A stretch of DNA of 9,103 nucleotides, from NCBI GenBank assembly GCA_946887065.1, contig CAMPKL010000102.1, forward strand, positions 1 through 9,103, given 5' to 3'. Source of the DNA: an uncultured Bryobacterales bacterium (GTDB taxonomy: Bacteria; Acidobacteriota; Terriglobia; Bryobacterales; UBA6623). Of this stretch, positions 1 to 6,983 are shown piece after piece; within the stretch, counting starts at the first letter, position 1, and every line of letters starts with the position of its first letter. Below the pieces are notes generated by a model that worked only from the letters and a program-made list of their open reading frames with translations, was not told the DNA's origin and made no database searches. The position numbers and the translations under genes are program-made.

Positions 1-461
1 TCCGTAACCCGGCTGTGCGCGACATCGAGCGAGCGCAGCTTCGGCATGCCCGAAACGTGTTCGAAAACCGTGCTCGAAACTTTCGTTCCGCGTACGTCCA
101 GGTGCTCGATTTCGCGCCAATGTTTGATATGCGCGATCGCCGCATCGCTCAAATACTCGGCGTAGTGCAAGTCGAGCCGCTTGACGTGTTCCAGCGGCGC
201 GATGCGCTCGATGGCCAGATCGCTCACCTTCGTGTAGTTGAGGTTGATCGACTCGAGTTGCGGAAACGCCATCAGGCGTTCCAAATCCGCATCCGTCAGC
301 CACGCGGAATTGAGGTCGACCGACACGACTTCACCGGCGGGATTGCGCTCGTACGTACCGCCGACCGTTTCGACCCAGGCCGTCGCCTCTTGCGGGCTCA
401 CGGCCCCGGCGGGAAGGAACAGGATCAAGGCCAGAATCAAGGATGCGGCGAGTCGCGTCAT
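1..461 (-). CDS. Secreted leucine-rich-repeat protein, C-terminus outside window
   Basis: The reading frame is open from ATG at 461 to the window edge (153 codons), so the gene is partial and loses its C-terminal part to the left. Residues 1 to about 22 form a Sec-type signal peptide: an Arg at position 3, then a Leu/Ile/Ala core ending near LPAGAVS. A short cap follows with a W-V-E-T-V-G-G motif (residues 29-35). LRR-type repeats then run to the edge, with L-x-x-L-x-L segments such as LESINLNYTKVSD and VKRLDLHYAEYLSD. Such proteins are usually extracytoplasmic binding scaffolds; no enzymatic motif is visible. It starts 11 bases after the stop of the upstream LRR gene, so the two are probably co-transcribed. 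The ribosome site is weak (AAGAG about 7 bases before ATG), which fits translational coupling. The cap resembles both caps of the upstream protein. LRR identity is confident; biological role is unknown. Confidence 0.82.
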   Translation of the reverse strand, partial: MTRLAASLILALILFLPAGAVSPQEATAWVETVGGTYERNPAGEVVSVDLNSAWLTDADLERLMAFPQLESINLNYTKVSDLAIERIAPLEHVKRLDLHYAEYLSDAAIAHIKHWREIEHLDVRGTKVSSTVFEHVSGMPKLRSLDVAHSRVT

Positions 462-472
462 GGCAGTATCTC

Positions 473-2473
473 TTAACCTCTGCGGCGCATCGGCCCGGCG
501 GACTTCTCTTCCCAGACGATCTTGCATTGGGGCAGCGCGCTCCGGATCGCCTGGTAACCCTCGGGGTCGATCAGCGTGTGATAGAGATTGAGGCGCTTCA
601 AATTTTTAAATTCTTTGATCGAGCTGGCGGCGGCATTGCCGGCATTGGCACTGTCGAGGCTGAGGTCTTCGAGTTGCGTCAGCCCTGTCAGCAGAGCCAG
701 CCCCGAATCGCCCACGTCGGTGTAATCGAGGTTGAGCGATCGCAGATTCTTGAAGGCCGCGACCGCGCCGATGCCTTGGTCGGTGATGCGCGTGCGCACC
801 AGGCCGAGCGACTCCAGGTTGGTCAGCGAAGCCACCAGCGGGAAACCCTTATCCGTGATGCGGGTATAGCTTAGCGATAGCGATTTCAACGACGTAAACG
901 CCGCAAGATGCAGCAAACCGTCGTCGCCGATATCCGTGCCGGCCAAATCCAACTCGTCGAGCTGCAAGGCCTGTAGGCGGGGCAGCCCGGCATCCGTAAT
1001 GTTTGTATAGGCCAGCGAAAGGCTCCGCAGCGAGCTCAATGCGCCGATGCGCGCCAGTCCCTCGTCCGTGATCGGCGAACTCGCCAGGTCGAGGCGGCTC
1101 AAGCCTGTCGCCGCCGCCAAGTTGTCCAACCCGATGCCGGTCACGGGCGTATGTTTCAAAGCGACGTCACGCAGTTTTGTGAGGCCCTTCAGCGAGGCCA
1201 GTCCAGCGTCGGAAATCATCGTCGCGGTCAAGTTGATTTCTTCCAAACCGGTCAATCCCGCCAGATGACGCACGCCGATATCGCTGATCTCCGTGTATTC
1301 GAGTTGCAGCCTTCGCAGCGAAGCGAGCCCGGCGATGTTTTCCAGCAGATCGTCCGTGACGCTGGTTGAGGCCAGCGAGATAGCGACCAGAGCGCCGCTC
1401 TCCATCGTCGCCTCGCCGCCCATCGCCTCCGCCCAGTCCGCCACGGCAGCGGGGGTCCGCTGGGAGAGGACGCGATCGGCCCCATCTGGGATCAATGGCC
1501 GCACCGACGTATCCAGGTAGTCGATCCTCACGTTCGGCAGAGCCGTGCGCAAACTTTCGACGCCGGCGGCCGACGCGTTGGTGTAACGCAACTCAATCTC
1601 GCGCAAATTCTTCAGCGACTTCAGCGATTCGAGCCCCACGTTCGTGACTTTCGTTCGATAGAGATTCAACTCTTCCAACTGAGTCATGCCCATCAAGCTC
1701 TTCAAACCATCGTCCGTCAACTCGGCGCCCAGCAGTCCGAGCTTCTTGAGATTGACTAACCCCGCCAAATGGGCGATACCCGTGTCGCTGATGTTCGTGC
1801 CGTCCAGATTGAGATGTTCCAGCTTGCGCAGGTTGCTGAGATAGGGCAAGCCCGCGTCGGTGATGAGCGTGCTGCCGAGCAGCAACCGCCGCAACTCCGT
1901 CTTGTCCTCAAGCTGTTTTAGGGCTTCGTCGTCGACCGGGTTGTAGGTCAGGTCCAGTTCTTCGAGCTGCTTGAATGGCGCGAGTCGGTGACCGGCCACT
2001 CGCGTCCGTTCCAAGCTCAGCACGCGCAATCCCGGCAACGAAGCGATCTCCTCCAAGCCCTCGTCTTGGAATTTGATGAAATCGAGAAAGCTGTAGCTGA
2101 AGGTAATCTCTTCGAGCGTTGCGATGTTGGCAACGTGTTTGAGATCGCGGCTGTAATCCGTGCGCGCGCCCGCCCGAGGGTTCCACATCGGGCCTGGCAG
2201 ATTCAAGACGCGCAGCTTGGTCAGCCCGGTTAGGCGTTTGAGCGCGGGCGGGAAAATATTGCAACCCACCAGATCGACCAGCTCTAACTCGAAGTTTCCC
2301 TGCGGCAGTGCCGCCACGTCGTCGATCCTGCCCGCGCTGCTTTCAATGCCTACCGTGCCGCCGAGCCACAGCACCCACTCCGCGACCTCCCGGTCCTGCT
2401 CGCCGGCGAAAATGGATGGCGGCGCCGCTGACAGCGCGAGGCAGACGAGAAGGGCGTGGATCGGGAAGCGCAT
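473..2473 (-). CDS. Secreted leucine-rich-repeat protein, internally duplicated (666 aa)
   Basis: I chose ATG at 2473 rather than the in-frame ATG at 2512. It puts a clean signal peptide at the very N-terminus (MRFPIHALLVCLALSAAPP, cleavage near FAG at about residue 23), which 13 extra residues would bury. The mature protein has two similar halves. Each has a cap with V-A-E/D-W-x-x-x-x-G-G (residues 30-39 and 344-353), then about ten LRRs of roughly 24 residues. The LRR pattern is L-x-x-L-x-L-x-x-T-x-I-T/S-D-x-G-L-x-x-L. Each half closes with an S-L/I-R-x-A-L-P-x-x-x-I segment (SLRTALPNVRI and AIRSALPQCKI). No enzymatic or membrane-anchor domain is seen. It ends in an Arg-rich tail (MRRRG). 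The next LRR gene follows 11 bases downstream. It is divergent from the PLP-enzyme gene at 2563 across 89 bases. LRR proteins of this type generally bind protein or polysaccharide; the ligand here is unknown. Confidence 0.9.
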   Translation of the reverse strand: MRFPIHALLVCLALSAAPPSIFAGEQDREVAEWVLWLGGTVGIESSAGRIDDVAALPQGNFELELVDLVGCNIFPPALKRLTGLTKLRVLNLPGPMWNPRAGARTDYSRDLKHVANIATLEEITFSYSFLDFIKFQDEGLEEIASLPGLRVLSLERTRVAGHRLAPFKQLEELDLTYNPVDDEALKQLEDKTELRRLLLGSTLITDAGLPYLSNLRKLEHLNLDGTNISDTGIAHLAGLVNLKKLGLLGAELTDDGLKSLMGMTQLEELNLYRTKVTNVGLESLKSLKNLREIELRYTNASAAGVESLRTALPNVRIDYLDTSVRPLIPDGADRVLSQRTPAAVADWAEAMGGEATMESGALVAISLASTSVTDDLLENIAGLASLRRLQLEYTEISDIGVRHLAGLTGLEEINLTATMISDAGLASLKGLTKLRDVALKHTPVTGIGLDNLAAATGLSRLDLASSPITDEGLARIGALSSLRSLSLAYTNITDAGLPRLQALQLDELDLAGTDIGDDGLLHLAAFTSLKSLSLSYTRITDKGFPLVASLTNLESLGLVRTRITDQGIGAVAAFKNLRSLNLDYTDVGDSGLALLTGLTQLEDLSLDSANAGNAAASSIKEFKNLKRLNLYHTLIDPEGYQAIRSALPQCKIVWEEKSAGPMRRRG

Positions 2474-2525
2474 GGTAAGAACTAACTGCCGTAATCCTAT
2501 CAAAGCGGGCATCCGTTCGCGCCTA

Positions 2526-2531
2526 TATAAT
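2526..2531 (+). promoter_or_regulatory. Consensus -10 box (TATAAT) of the first PLP-enzyme gene
   Basis: A perfect TATAAT lies 31 bases before the ATG at 2563, which predicts a transcript start around 2537-2539. It overlaps the alternative in-frame ATG at 2530, so that upstream codon would not be on the mRNA. No good -35 hexamer is seen 16-18 bases upstream (the region reads AAGCGG), so the promoter may need an activator. The 89-base gap also has to hold the promoter of the divergent LRR gene, for which I could not pick convincing boxes. Confidence 0.55.
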
Positions 2532-2562
2532 GGCGAGCAGCCGATTGGGCCGGGAGCCTTCC

Positions 2563-3774
2563 ATGGATCTTCAAAAATTGTCTCTTGATCGCCGCAGCAT
2601 TCTGAAGGCGCTGGCCGCCCTGCCGGGCCTTGGAGCGCTGGGCGCCTGCTCCACTTCGCAAGCCGCCGCCGGCGCGGACGTCATCAAGCGCCTGGGCGTG
2701 AGGACCTTCATCAACGCAGCCGGAACCTATACGGCCTTCACCGCTTCGCTGATGCCCCAAGAGGTGTTCGCGGCGATGGCCAGCGCCTCGCGGCAGTACG
2801 TGCCGCTCAACGACTTGCATGACGCCGTGGGCCAACGTATCGCCGAGATAACCAAGGCGGAAGCGGCGCTGGTGTCGGCCGGCGCCGCCTCGGCGCTGTC
2901 GATCGGCACGGCGGCCTGCGTGGCAGGCACGGACCGCGACAAGATTCGGCGGTTGCCCGATACCGAGGGCATGGCCAACGAAGTGATCTTCCAGAAATCG
3001 CACCGCTTCGGCTACGACCACGCCGTGCGCAACATCGGCGTCAAGATCGTTGAAGTGGAGACGGCGCAGGAATTGGACGCGGCGGTGAACGACAAGACGG
3101 CCATGATGTTTTTCCTCAATCACGAGGCCGAGGCAGGCCAGATCGGCCCCGAAGAGTTCGCGGCGCTGGGCAAGAAGCACAACATCCCGACGATGATTGA
3201 CGCTGCCGCCGACGTCCCGCCGGTCGAAAATCTGTGGCGCTTCACCGAGATGGGCTACAGCCTATTGGTCTTCTCCGGCGGCAAAGGCATTCGCGGGCCG
3301 CAATCTGCGGGGCTATTGTTGGGCCGCAAGGATCTGATCGAAGCGGGCCGTATGAACAGCAGCCCGAACGGCGACACCGTTTGCCGCACCAACAAGGTCA
3401 ACAAAGAAGAACTTGTCGGCATGCTGGTTGCGCTGGAGATGTTCATCGACCGGGACCACGACGCTGTCTGGAAGGACTGGGAAAGCCGCTGCGAAACGAT
3501 TTCGCAGGCCGTAAAGGAAGTCCCCGGCCTGGCGACGGAAGTGCAGGTTCCGCCGATCGCCAACCACGTGCCGCACTTGCATTTGAAATGGGACTACGCG
3601 GCAACCGGCGTCCAGCCTCGCGATGCGGCGAAAGCCATGCGCGAAGGCACGCCTAGCATCGAGGTCAATCCCAGCACCAACGACGAAGAACTGGTCATCG
3701 GCGTATGGATGATGGAACCCGGCGACGACGCCATCGTCGGCCGCCGGTTAAGCGAAGTGCTGGCGAAAGCTTAG
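2563..3774 (+). CDS. Tat-exported SelA/DgaE-like PLP enzyme, predicted lipoprotein (403 aa)
   Basis: A fold-type I PLP enzyme of the SelA-like family, which includes selenocysteine synthase relatives and D-glucosaminate-6-phosphate ammonia-lyase (DgaE). The predicted Schiff-base lysine is K241 in FSGGKGIRGPQSAGLL, and the cofactor-contacting Asp is D213 in MIDAAAD. N-terminal family motifs (INAAGTYT, then a small-residue helix around SAGAASALS) are present. Residues 9-15 read DRRSILK, a Tat motif, followed by a hydrophobic stretch and a lipobox-like LGAC with C29 as predicted lipidated residue. True selenocysteine synthase is cytoplasmic, so an exported copy should act on a small extracytoplasmic amino compound, with elimination or racemisation as the likely chemistry. 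Start 2563 is preferred over 2530: GGGAG at 2552-2556 sits six bases upstream, and the -10 box overlaps the earlier ATG. It converges on its paralogue with overlapping stops. Family is confident; substrate is unknown. Confidence 0.88.
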   Translation: MDLQKLSLDRRSILKALAALPGLGALGACSTSQAAAGADVIKRLGVRTFINAAGTYTAFTASLMPQEVFAAMASASRQYVPLNDLHDAVGQRIAEITKAEAALVSAGAASALSIGTAACVAGTDRDKIRRLPDTEGMANEVIFQKSHRFGYDHAVRNIGVKIVEVETAQELDAAVNDKTAMMFFLNHEAEAGQIGPEEFAALGKKHNIPTMIDAAADVPPVENLWRFTEMGYSLLVFSGGKGIRGPQSAGLLLGRKDLIEAGRMNSSPNGDTVCRTNKVNKEELVGMLVALEMFIDRDHDAVWKDWESRCETISQAVKEVPGLATEVQVPPIANHVPHLHLKWDYAATGVQPRDAAKAMREGTPSIEVNPSTNDEELVIGVWMMEPGDDAIVGRRLSEVLAKA

Positions 3775-5384
3775 CCCCGGCGTCCGCCTCTCCCGTAGCT
3801 ATGCCGCGTCGCTTTGAACGGCGCCCTGAAGTACTCGCCGAGGTCAACTTCGCCGGCCATGGAATCGCCGTCGACGGTTCCGTTGAAGGTGAAGCCAAAA
3901 CCGGCGCCCTCATAGCGATGACGGCTGGTGAAGACGGCATTATTGCCCTCCAAGTAGCCGCTGAGGTTCCCGCCCGTGCGGTCGCCTCGGTGGTAGCCGG
4001 CCAGCGTGTCGCCGTTCTGCTCAAACGTGAGGGAATGCTGGGCGGGCGAGAGCTCGAAGTCGATCTCCACGTCCCAGTAGCCGTCCACGTTGGCGGCGGC
4101 GCCCTTGGGCTGGGCAGCCGGAGCCGGACTGGGCGTGGTCAGTTTGTGGTGCAGCGCCTTGGCGATGATCTCGGCGTTGCCGGGCATCATCTGCCAGGGC
4201 GAGACGCCGACTGAACTGTTGCCGCCCGTACGCCGATCGCCCGAGCCGTTAGCCAACAGGATGCGCGGCGTACCGGCGTACAGCTCGTCGAGGACTTCCG
4301 AGCCGTAAACGCCCAGCTTCGCGCTATCCCAGTTGATGCGCAGCGTAGGCGTGTGGTTAGAGAGGTCGTTGGGCTGGCGCACTTCGGTGGTGACGCCGTC
4401 AACTTTCTTCACTTCCGTCGCAATGATGTCGAGCCAGCGTTCCCACTCCTTGAATTCAGCATCGTGGTCGCGTTTGACCCACATTTCGACGGCGGCCAGC
4501 ATGCCCATGATCTCTTCCTTGCCGACCTTCATGGCGCGGCCGAAGGTGTGGTGCGGCGAGGAGTTCGTCCAAGCGGCGCGAATGAGATCCGCGCGGCCAA
4601 TGAGCAGGCCGGCAGTCTGGGGACCGCGCAGCGCCTTGCCGCCGCTGTAGCCGACCAATTCGGCCCCGCGCTGCAGGTGTACGTTGGGAATCGTCAATCC
4701 TTCGGCAGCGGCGTCCACTAAGACGGGGATGCCAAATTCATGGGCCAACTTCGCGACACGCTCCAGGCCGAATTCGCCGCGGTCGGCCGGCTGCGCCATC
4801 ACCATGACCATCGCCGTCTTCTCGGTGATCGCCTTGCGCATCTCTTCGAGATTCGGGACCGTGACCATCGTGACGCCCACGGCGCGTATCGCGTGGTCGT
4901 ATACGTTGCGCGAGTAGTTGGGGACGATGACCTCGGTCTTGGTAAATCCGTCGAGCTGCGGCAGCCTTTGGATCTTCTCCGGATCGCCGCCCGCGACGCA
5001 GGCCGCTGTAGCGTGAGTCAGCGCCGAGGCGCAACCGCAAGTCACCATCGCGGACTCCGCCTGGGTTAACTCAGCGATGCGCGCTCCCACGGCGTTCATC
5101 AACTCGTCGATATGCACGAAGTGTTTCGACGCCTCCATCATGGCCGTCTTCACCTCGGGCAGGCTCTGAGAGCCGCTGACGATGGTGAACGTGCCTTTCG
5201 CGTTGATGATCGGCCGCACGCCGATGGACTCGTACAGGTTCGGGCCCAGTTCCAGGGCGGCCTCCGCCGGGACCGCGGCGCCGAGGGCCGCCAGCGCCGT
5301 CAGGCCGCTCCCGCGAAACAAGCTGCGGCGGGAAAGTTCCGTCTTCTGATTCTTTGATGATTCTCGCAAACCGAATACGTCCAT
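3771..5384 (-). CDS. Tat-exported SelA/DgaE-like PLP enzyme with extra C-terminal domain (537 aa)
   Basis: Paralogue of the convergent enzyme at 2563, matching it through the PLP core. The predicted Schiff-base lysine is K250 in YSGGKALRGPQTAGLL and the cofactor Asp is D224 in VLVDAAAE. Both copies share the VxxRxINAxGT entry motif, AACVAG and an RDHDA segment. The N-terminus carries a clear Tat signal, SRRSLFR at 18-24, then a hydrophobic stretch and a cleavage site near AEA at 40-42. It has no lipobox, so it is probably soluble in the periplasm. The catalytic part ends near residue 412. A Pro/Ala-rich linker leads to a beta-rich domain of about 100 residues from N432 (NVDGYWDVEIDFELS to GEVDLGEYFRAPFKA), ending in a Gly/Arg tail. 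I do not recognise that domain by name. GGAG lies seven bases before the ATG. It is divergent from the amidohydrolase across 209 bases. Family is confident; substrate is unknown. Confidence 0.88.
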   Translation of the reverse strand: MDVFGLRESSKNQKTELSRRSLFRGSGLTALAALGAAVPAEAALELGPNLYESIGVRPIINAKGTFTIVSGSQSLPEVKTAMMEASKHFVHIDELMNAVGARIAELTQAESAMVTCGCASALTHATAACVAGGDPEKIQRLPQLDGFTKTEVIVPNYSRNVYDHAIRAVGVTMVTVPNLEEMRKAITEKTAMVMVMAQPADRGEFGLERVAKLAHEFGIPVLVDAAAEGLTIPNVHLQRGAELVGYSGGKALRGPQTAGLLIGRADLIRAAWTNSSPHHTFGRAMKVGKEEIMGMLAAVEMWVKRDHDAEFKEWERWLDIIATEVKKVDGVTTEVRQPNDLSNHTPTLRINWDSAKLGVYGSEVLDELYAGTPRILLANGSGDRRTGGNSSVGVSPWQMMPGNAEIIAKALHHKLTTPSPAPAAQPKGAAANVDGYWDVEIDFELSPAQHSLTFEQNGDTLAGYHRGDRTGGNLSGYLEGNNAVFTSRHRYEGAGFGFTFNGTVDGDSMAGEVDLGEYFRAPFKATRHSYGRGGRRG

Positions 5385-5419
5385 GGCGATGCTCCGTGCC
5401 CGGGATACGGGCCGCTAGT

Positions 5420-5449
5420 AGTATAGGGCGGCGGCCCGGCCTAGACCAA
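5420..5449 (-). promoter_or_regulatory. Candidate sigma-70-type promoter of the 537-aa PLP enzyme
   Basis: Reading the minus strand, TTGGTC (5449-5444) is followed after 18 bases by TATACT (5425-5420). The -10 is close to consensus; only the TTG of the -35 matches. The predicted transcript start is near 5413, about 28 bases before the ATG at 5384, with GGAG in the leader. The rest of the 209-base divergent gap carries the upstream region of the amidohydrolase gene. Confidence 0.45.
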
Positions 5450-5555
5450 GCCTTCGGCTGGATTCACGCTTCGTACGAGCCGTGGGCCGTAGCCGCCTTT
5501 GTGCCGATAACTACACGCCTGGAGACCGTCAAAAACACCAGAAGCACGGACAGTG

Positions 5556-5571
5556 GATTCGCAAGCGAATC
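5556..5571. repeat. Perfect inverted repeat GATTCGC-AA-GCGAATC, operator candidate
   Basis: Two exact 7-base arms (5556-5562 and 5565-5571) are separated by AA, a 16-base dyad of the size bound by dimeric helix-turn-helix regulators. Its right end is 22 bases before the amidohydrolase ATG, inside the divergent gap shared with the 537-residue PLP enzyme. As RNA it would make only a tight hairpin with no U tract, so an operator is more likely than a terminator. No regulator gene is adjacent. One short dyad can arise by chance in a window of this size. Confidence 0.4.
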
Positions 5572-5593
5572 AGCGCTAGACTGATCGGCGGTC

Positions 5594-6928
5594 ATGAGTC
5601 AATTGCACAACACCCTTTCACGCAGACATTTCTTGGCGGCAGGCGCCGCCGCGCTGACGCTTTCGCGCAGCGGTCGCGCCGCCGGCGAGTACGATTTGCT
5701 GCTCAAGGGCGGTCATCTGATCGATCCCAAGAACGGCATCAGCGCCGTCCGCGACGTCGCTCTGCTCGACGGTAAAGTCGCCGCCGTCGCCGAGTCGATC
5801 GACCCGGCGATGGGCTTCAAAGTCGTGGATTGCCAAGGACTTTACGTGACGCCCGGGATCATCGACTTGCACGCCCACACGTTCGCCGGCACGAATGAGC
5901 GCGGCTCTTATGCAGGCGACAGCAGCCTTTACCCGGACGGTTACACCCTGCGAGTGGGCGTCACGACAGTGGTCGACGCCGGCTGCGCCGGCTGGCGCAA
6001 TTTCGAGAAATTCAAAGAGACCGTCATCGACCGTCAGCAGACGCGCATCCTGGCCATGTTGAACATTGCGGGCCATGGCATGCGCGGCGGGCGCTACGAG
6101 CAAGACATGGACGACATGAAGGCGGCGCCGACTGTCGAGATGGCCAAGAAGTATCCCGATACGGTCGTCGGCGTAAAGTGCGCGCACTTTAGCGGACCCG
6201 AATGGTATCCCGTTGAAGAAGCTGTGCGGGCCGGAGACGGCGCGGGCGTTCCGGTCATGATCGACTTCGGCTCGAACTTGCCCGAGAGGCCGATTGAGGT
6301 CTTGCTGTGCGAAAAACTGAGGCCCGGCGATATCTACACGCACTGCTTTGCCGGCAACCGCCGCGAAATTCTCGAAGACGGCACGCCGAACCCGGGGTTC
6401 GTCGCCGGCCGTAAGCGAGGCGTCTACTTCGACGTCGGCCATGGCGGCGGCAGCTTCAAATGGAGCGTCGCGGCCGCTCACCTCAAAGCCGGCTTCCCGC
6501 CCGATTCGATCTCGACCGACCTGCACATCGGCTCGATGAACGGCGGCATGCTGAGCCAGCTCAACACGATGAGCAAGTTCCTCGCACTAGGCGAGTCGCT
6601 TGACGACGTCATCAAGCAATCCACATCGAATCCCGCGCGCGAGATCAAGCGCGACGATTTGGGACACCTCACCGTCGGCGCCATCGCCGACCTCGGGATC
6701 TTCAGCATGGCGACGGGCGACTTCGGTTTCGTTGATAGTTTTGGCGGTCTGCAGAAAGGCGACCGCAAGCTCGTCTGCGAGATGACCGTAAAAGACGGCC
6801 AGGTCGTCTTCGACTACAACGGCCGCACCCGCGAAGACTGGCGCAACATCGAACCCTTGAACTATCCCAGCCAAGGCGACTCCCGCTGGGACGGCATTTT
6901 GCACCGCCGCCGGCGTCGACGCCAATGA
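5594..6928 (+). CDS. Tat-exported amidohydrolase/deacetylase, EF0837/Atu3266 type (444 aa)
   Basis: A metal-dependent hydrolase of the amidohydrolase superfamily, in the COG3964 dihydroorotase-like group. The order is a Tat signal (LSRRHFLAAGAAALTL, R10-R11), then a small beta domain (LLLKGGHLIDPKNG) and a TIM-barrel core. Metal-site residues are visible: H93 and H95 in DLHAH, the probable carbamylated lysine K195 in VVGVKCAH, H250 in YTHCF, H283 in DVGHG, and the catalytic D309 in STDLH. Characterised relatives hydrolyse acetyl esters or N-acyl amino acids, and family members sit beside SelA/DgaE-like enzymes elsewhere, as here. I infer deacylation or ring hydrolysis of an extracytoplasmic compound feeding the PLP enzymes. 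The tail is odd: six consecutive arginines before a final Gln. The ribosome site is weak (GGCGG three bases before ATG). I kept this start because it gives a well-formed Tat signal. No clear -10/-35 pair was found. Confidence 0.9.
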   Translation: MSQLHNTLSRRHFLAAGAAALTLSRSGRAAGEYDLLLKGGHLIDPKNGISAVRDVALLDGKVAAVAESIDPAMGFKVVDCQGLYVTPGIIDLHAHTFAGTNERGSYAGDSSLYPDGYTLRVGVTTVVDAGCAGWRNFEKFKETVIDRQQTRILAMLNIAGHGMRGGRYEQDMDDMKAAPTVEMAKKYPDTVVGVKCAHFSGPEWYPVEEAVRAGDGAGVPVMIDFGSNLPERPIEVLLCEKLRPGDIYTHCFAGNRREILEDGTPNPGFVAGRKRGVYFDVGHGGGSFKWSVAAAHLKAGFPPDSISTDLHIGSMNGGMLSQLNTMSKFLALGESLDDVIKQSTSNPAREIKRDDLGHLTVGAIADLGIFSMATGDFGFVDSFGGLQKGDRKLVCEMTVKDGQVVFDYNGRTREDWRNIEPLNYPSQGDSRWDGILHRRRRRRQ

Positions 6929-6948
6929 AGGCCGTTGAGCCAGGTCTC

Positions 6949-6978
6949 TGAAACATTTCCCAACGCTGAAACCTCTAC
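6949..6978 (+). promoter_or_regulatory. Candidate ECF-sigma promoter TGAAAC-N18-CTCTAC, stress operon
   Basis: TGAAAC at 6949-6954 matches the -35 preferred by several Bacillus ECF sigma factors (sigma W and sigma M types). After exactly 18 bases comes CTCTAC at 6973-6978, which resembles the TCTNA core of ECF -10 elements. The same two hexamers at the same spacing precede the PRC-barrel gene. The predicted start near 6985 would leave a leader of about 47 bases with a strong ribosome site. A second CTGAAAC copy lies inside the spacer (6966-6972). Confidence 0.45.
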
Positions 6979-6983
6979 AGCGT
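6963..6983. repeat. Inverted repeat ACGCTG/CAGCGT over the putative -10
   Basis: Exact 6-base arms at 6963-6968 and 6978-6983 flank a 9-base loop that contains most of the CTCTAC hexamer. It could be a regulator site blocking the promoter, or a weak hairpin ending the amidohydrolase transcript. No T tract follows, so a terminator is unlikely. Confidence 0.3.

Noticed and set aside
15..476. Plus-strand open frame of about 150 codons at the left edge
   Set aside because: It lies antisense to the signal peptide and LRR repeats of the minus-strand gene, has no recognisable domain, and is explained by GC-rich codon use.
2500..3180. Minus-strand open frame of 226 codons
   Set aside because: It is antisense to the N-terminal half of the PLP enzyme, whose Tat and family motifs are clear. 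The product is Arg/His/Gly-rich without domain features.
2563..3774. Calling this gene selA (selenocysteine synthase)
   Set aside because: The protein is predicted to be exported. No selB, tRNA-Sec or UGA-containing selenoprotein is visible. Only the fold family is shared.
5449..5459. AGCC-TTC-GGCT as a terminator
   Set aside because: The stem is only four pairs and no T tract follows on either strand.
5618..6526. Minus-strand open frame of 302 codons
   Set aside because: It lies wholly antisense to the amidohydrolase, which shows its complete metal-site set. The long frame comes from third-position GC bias.
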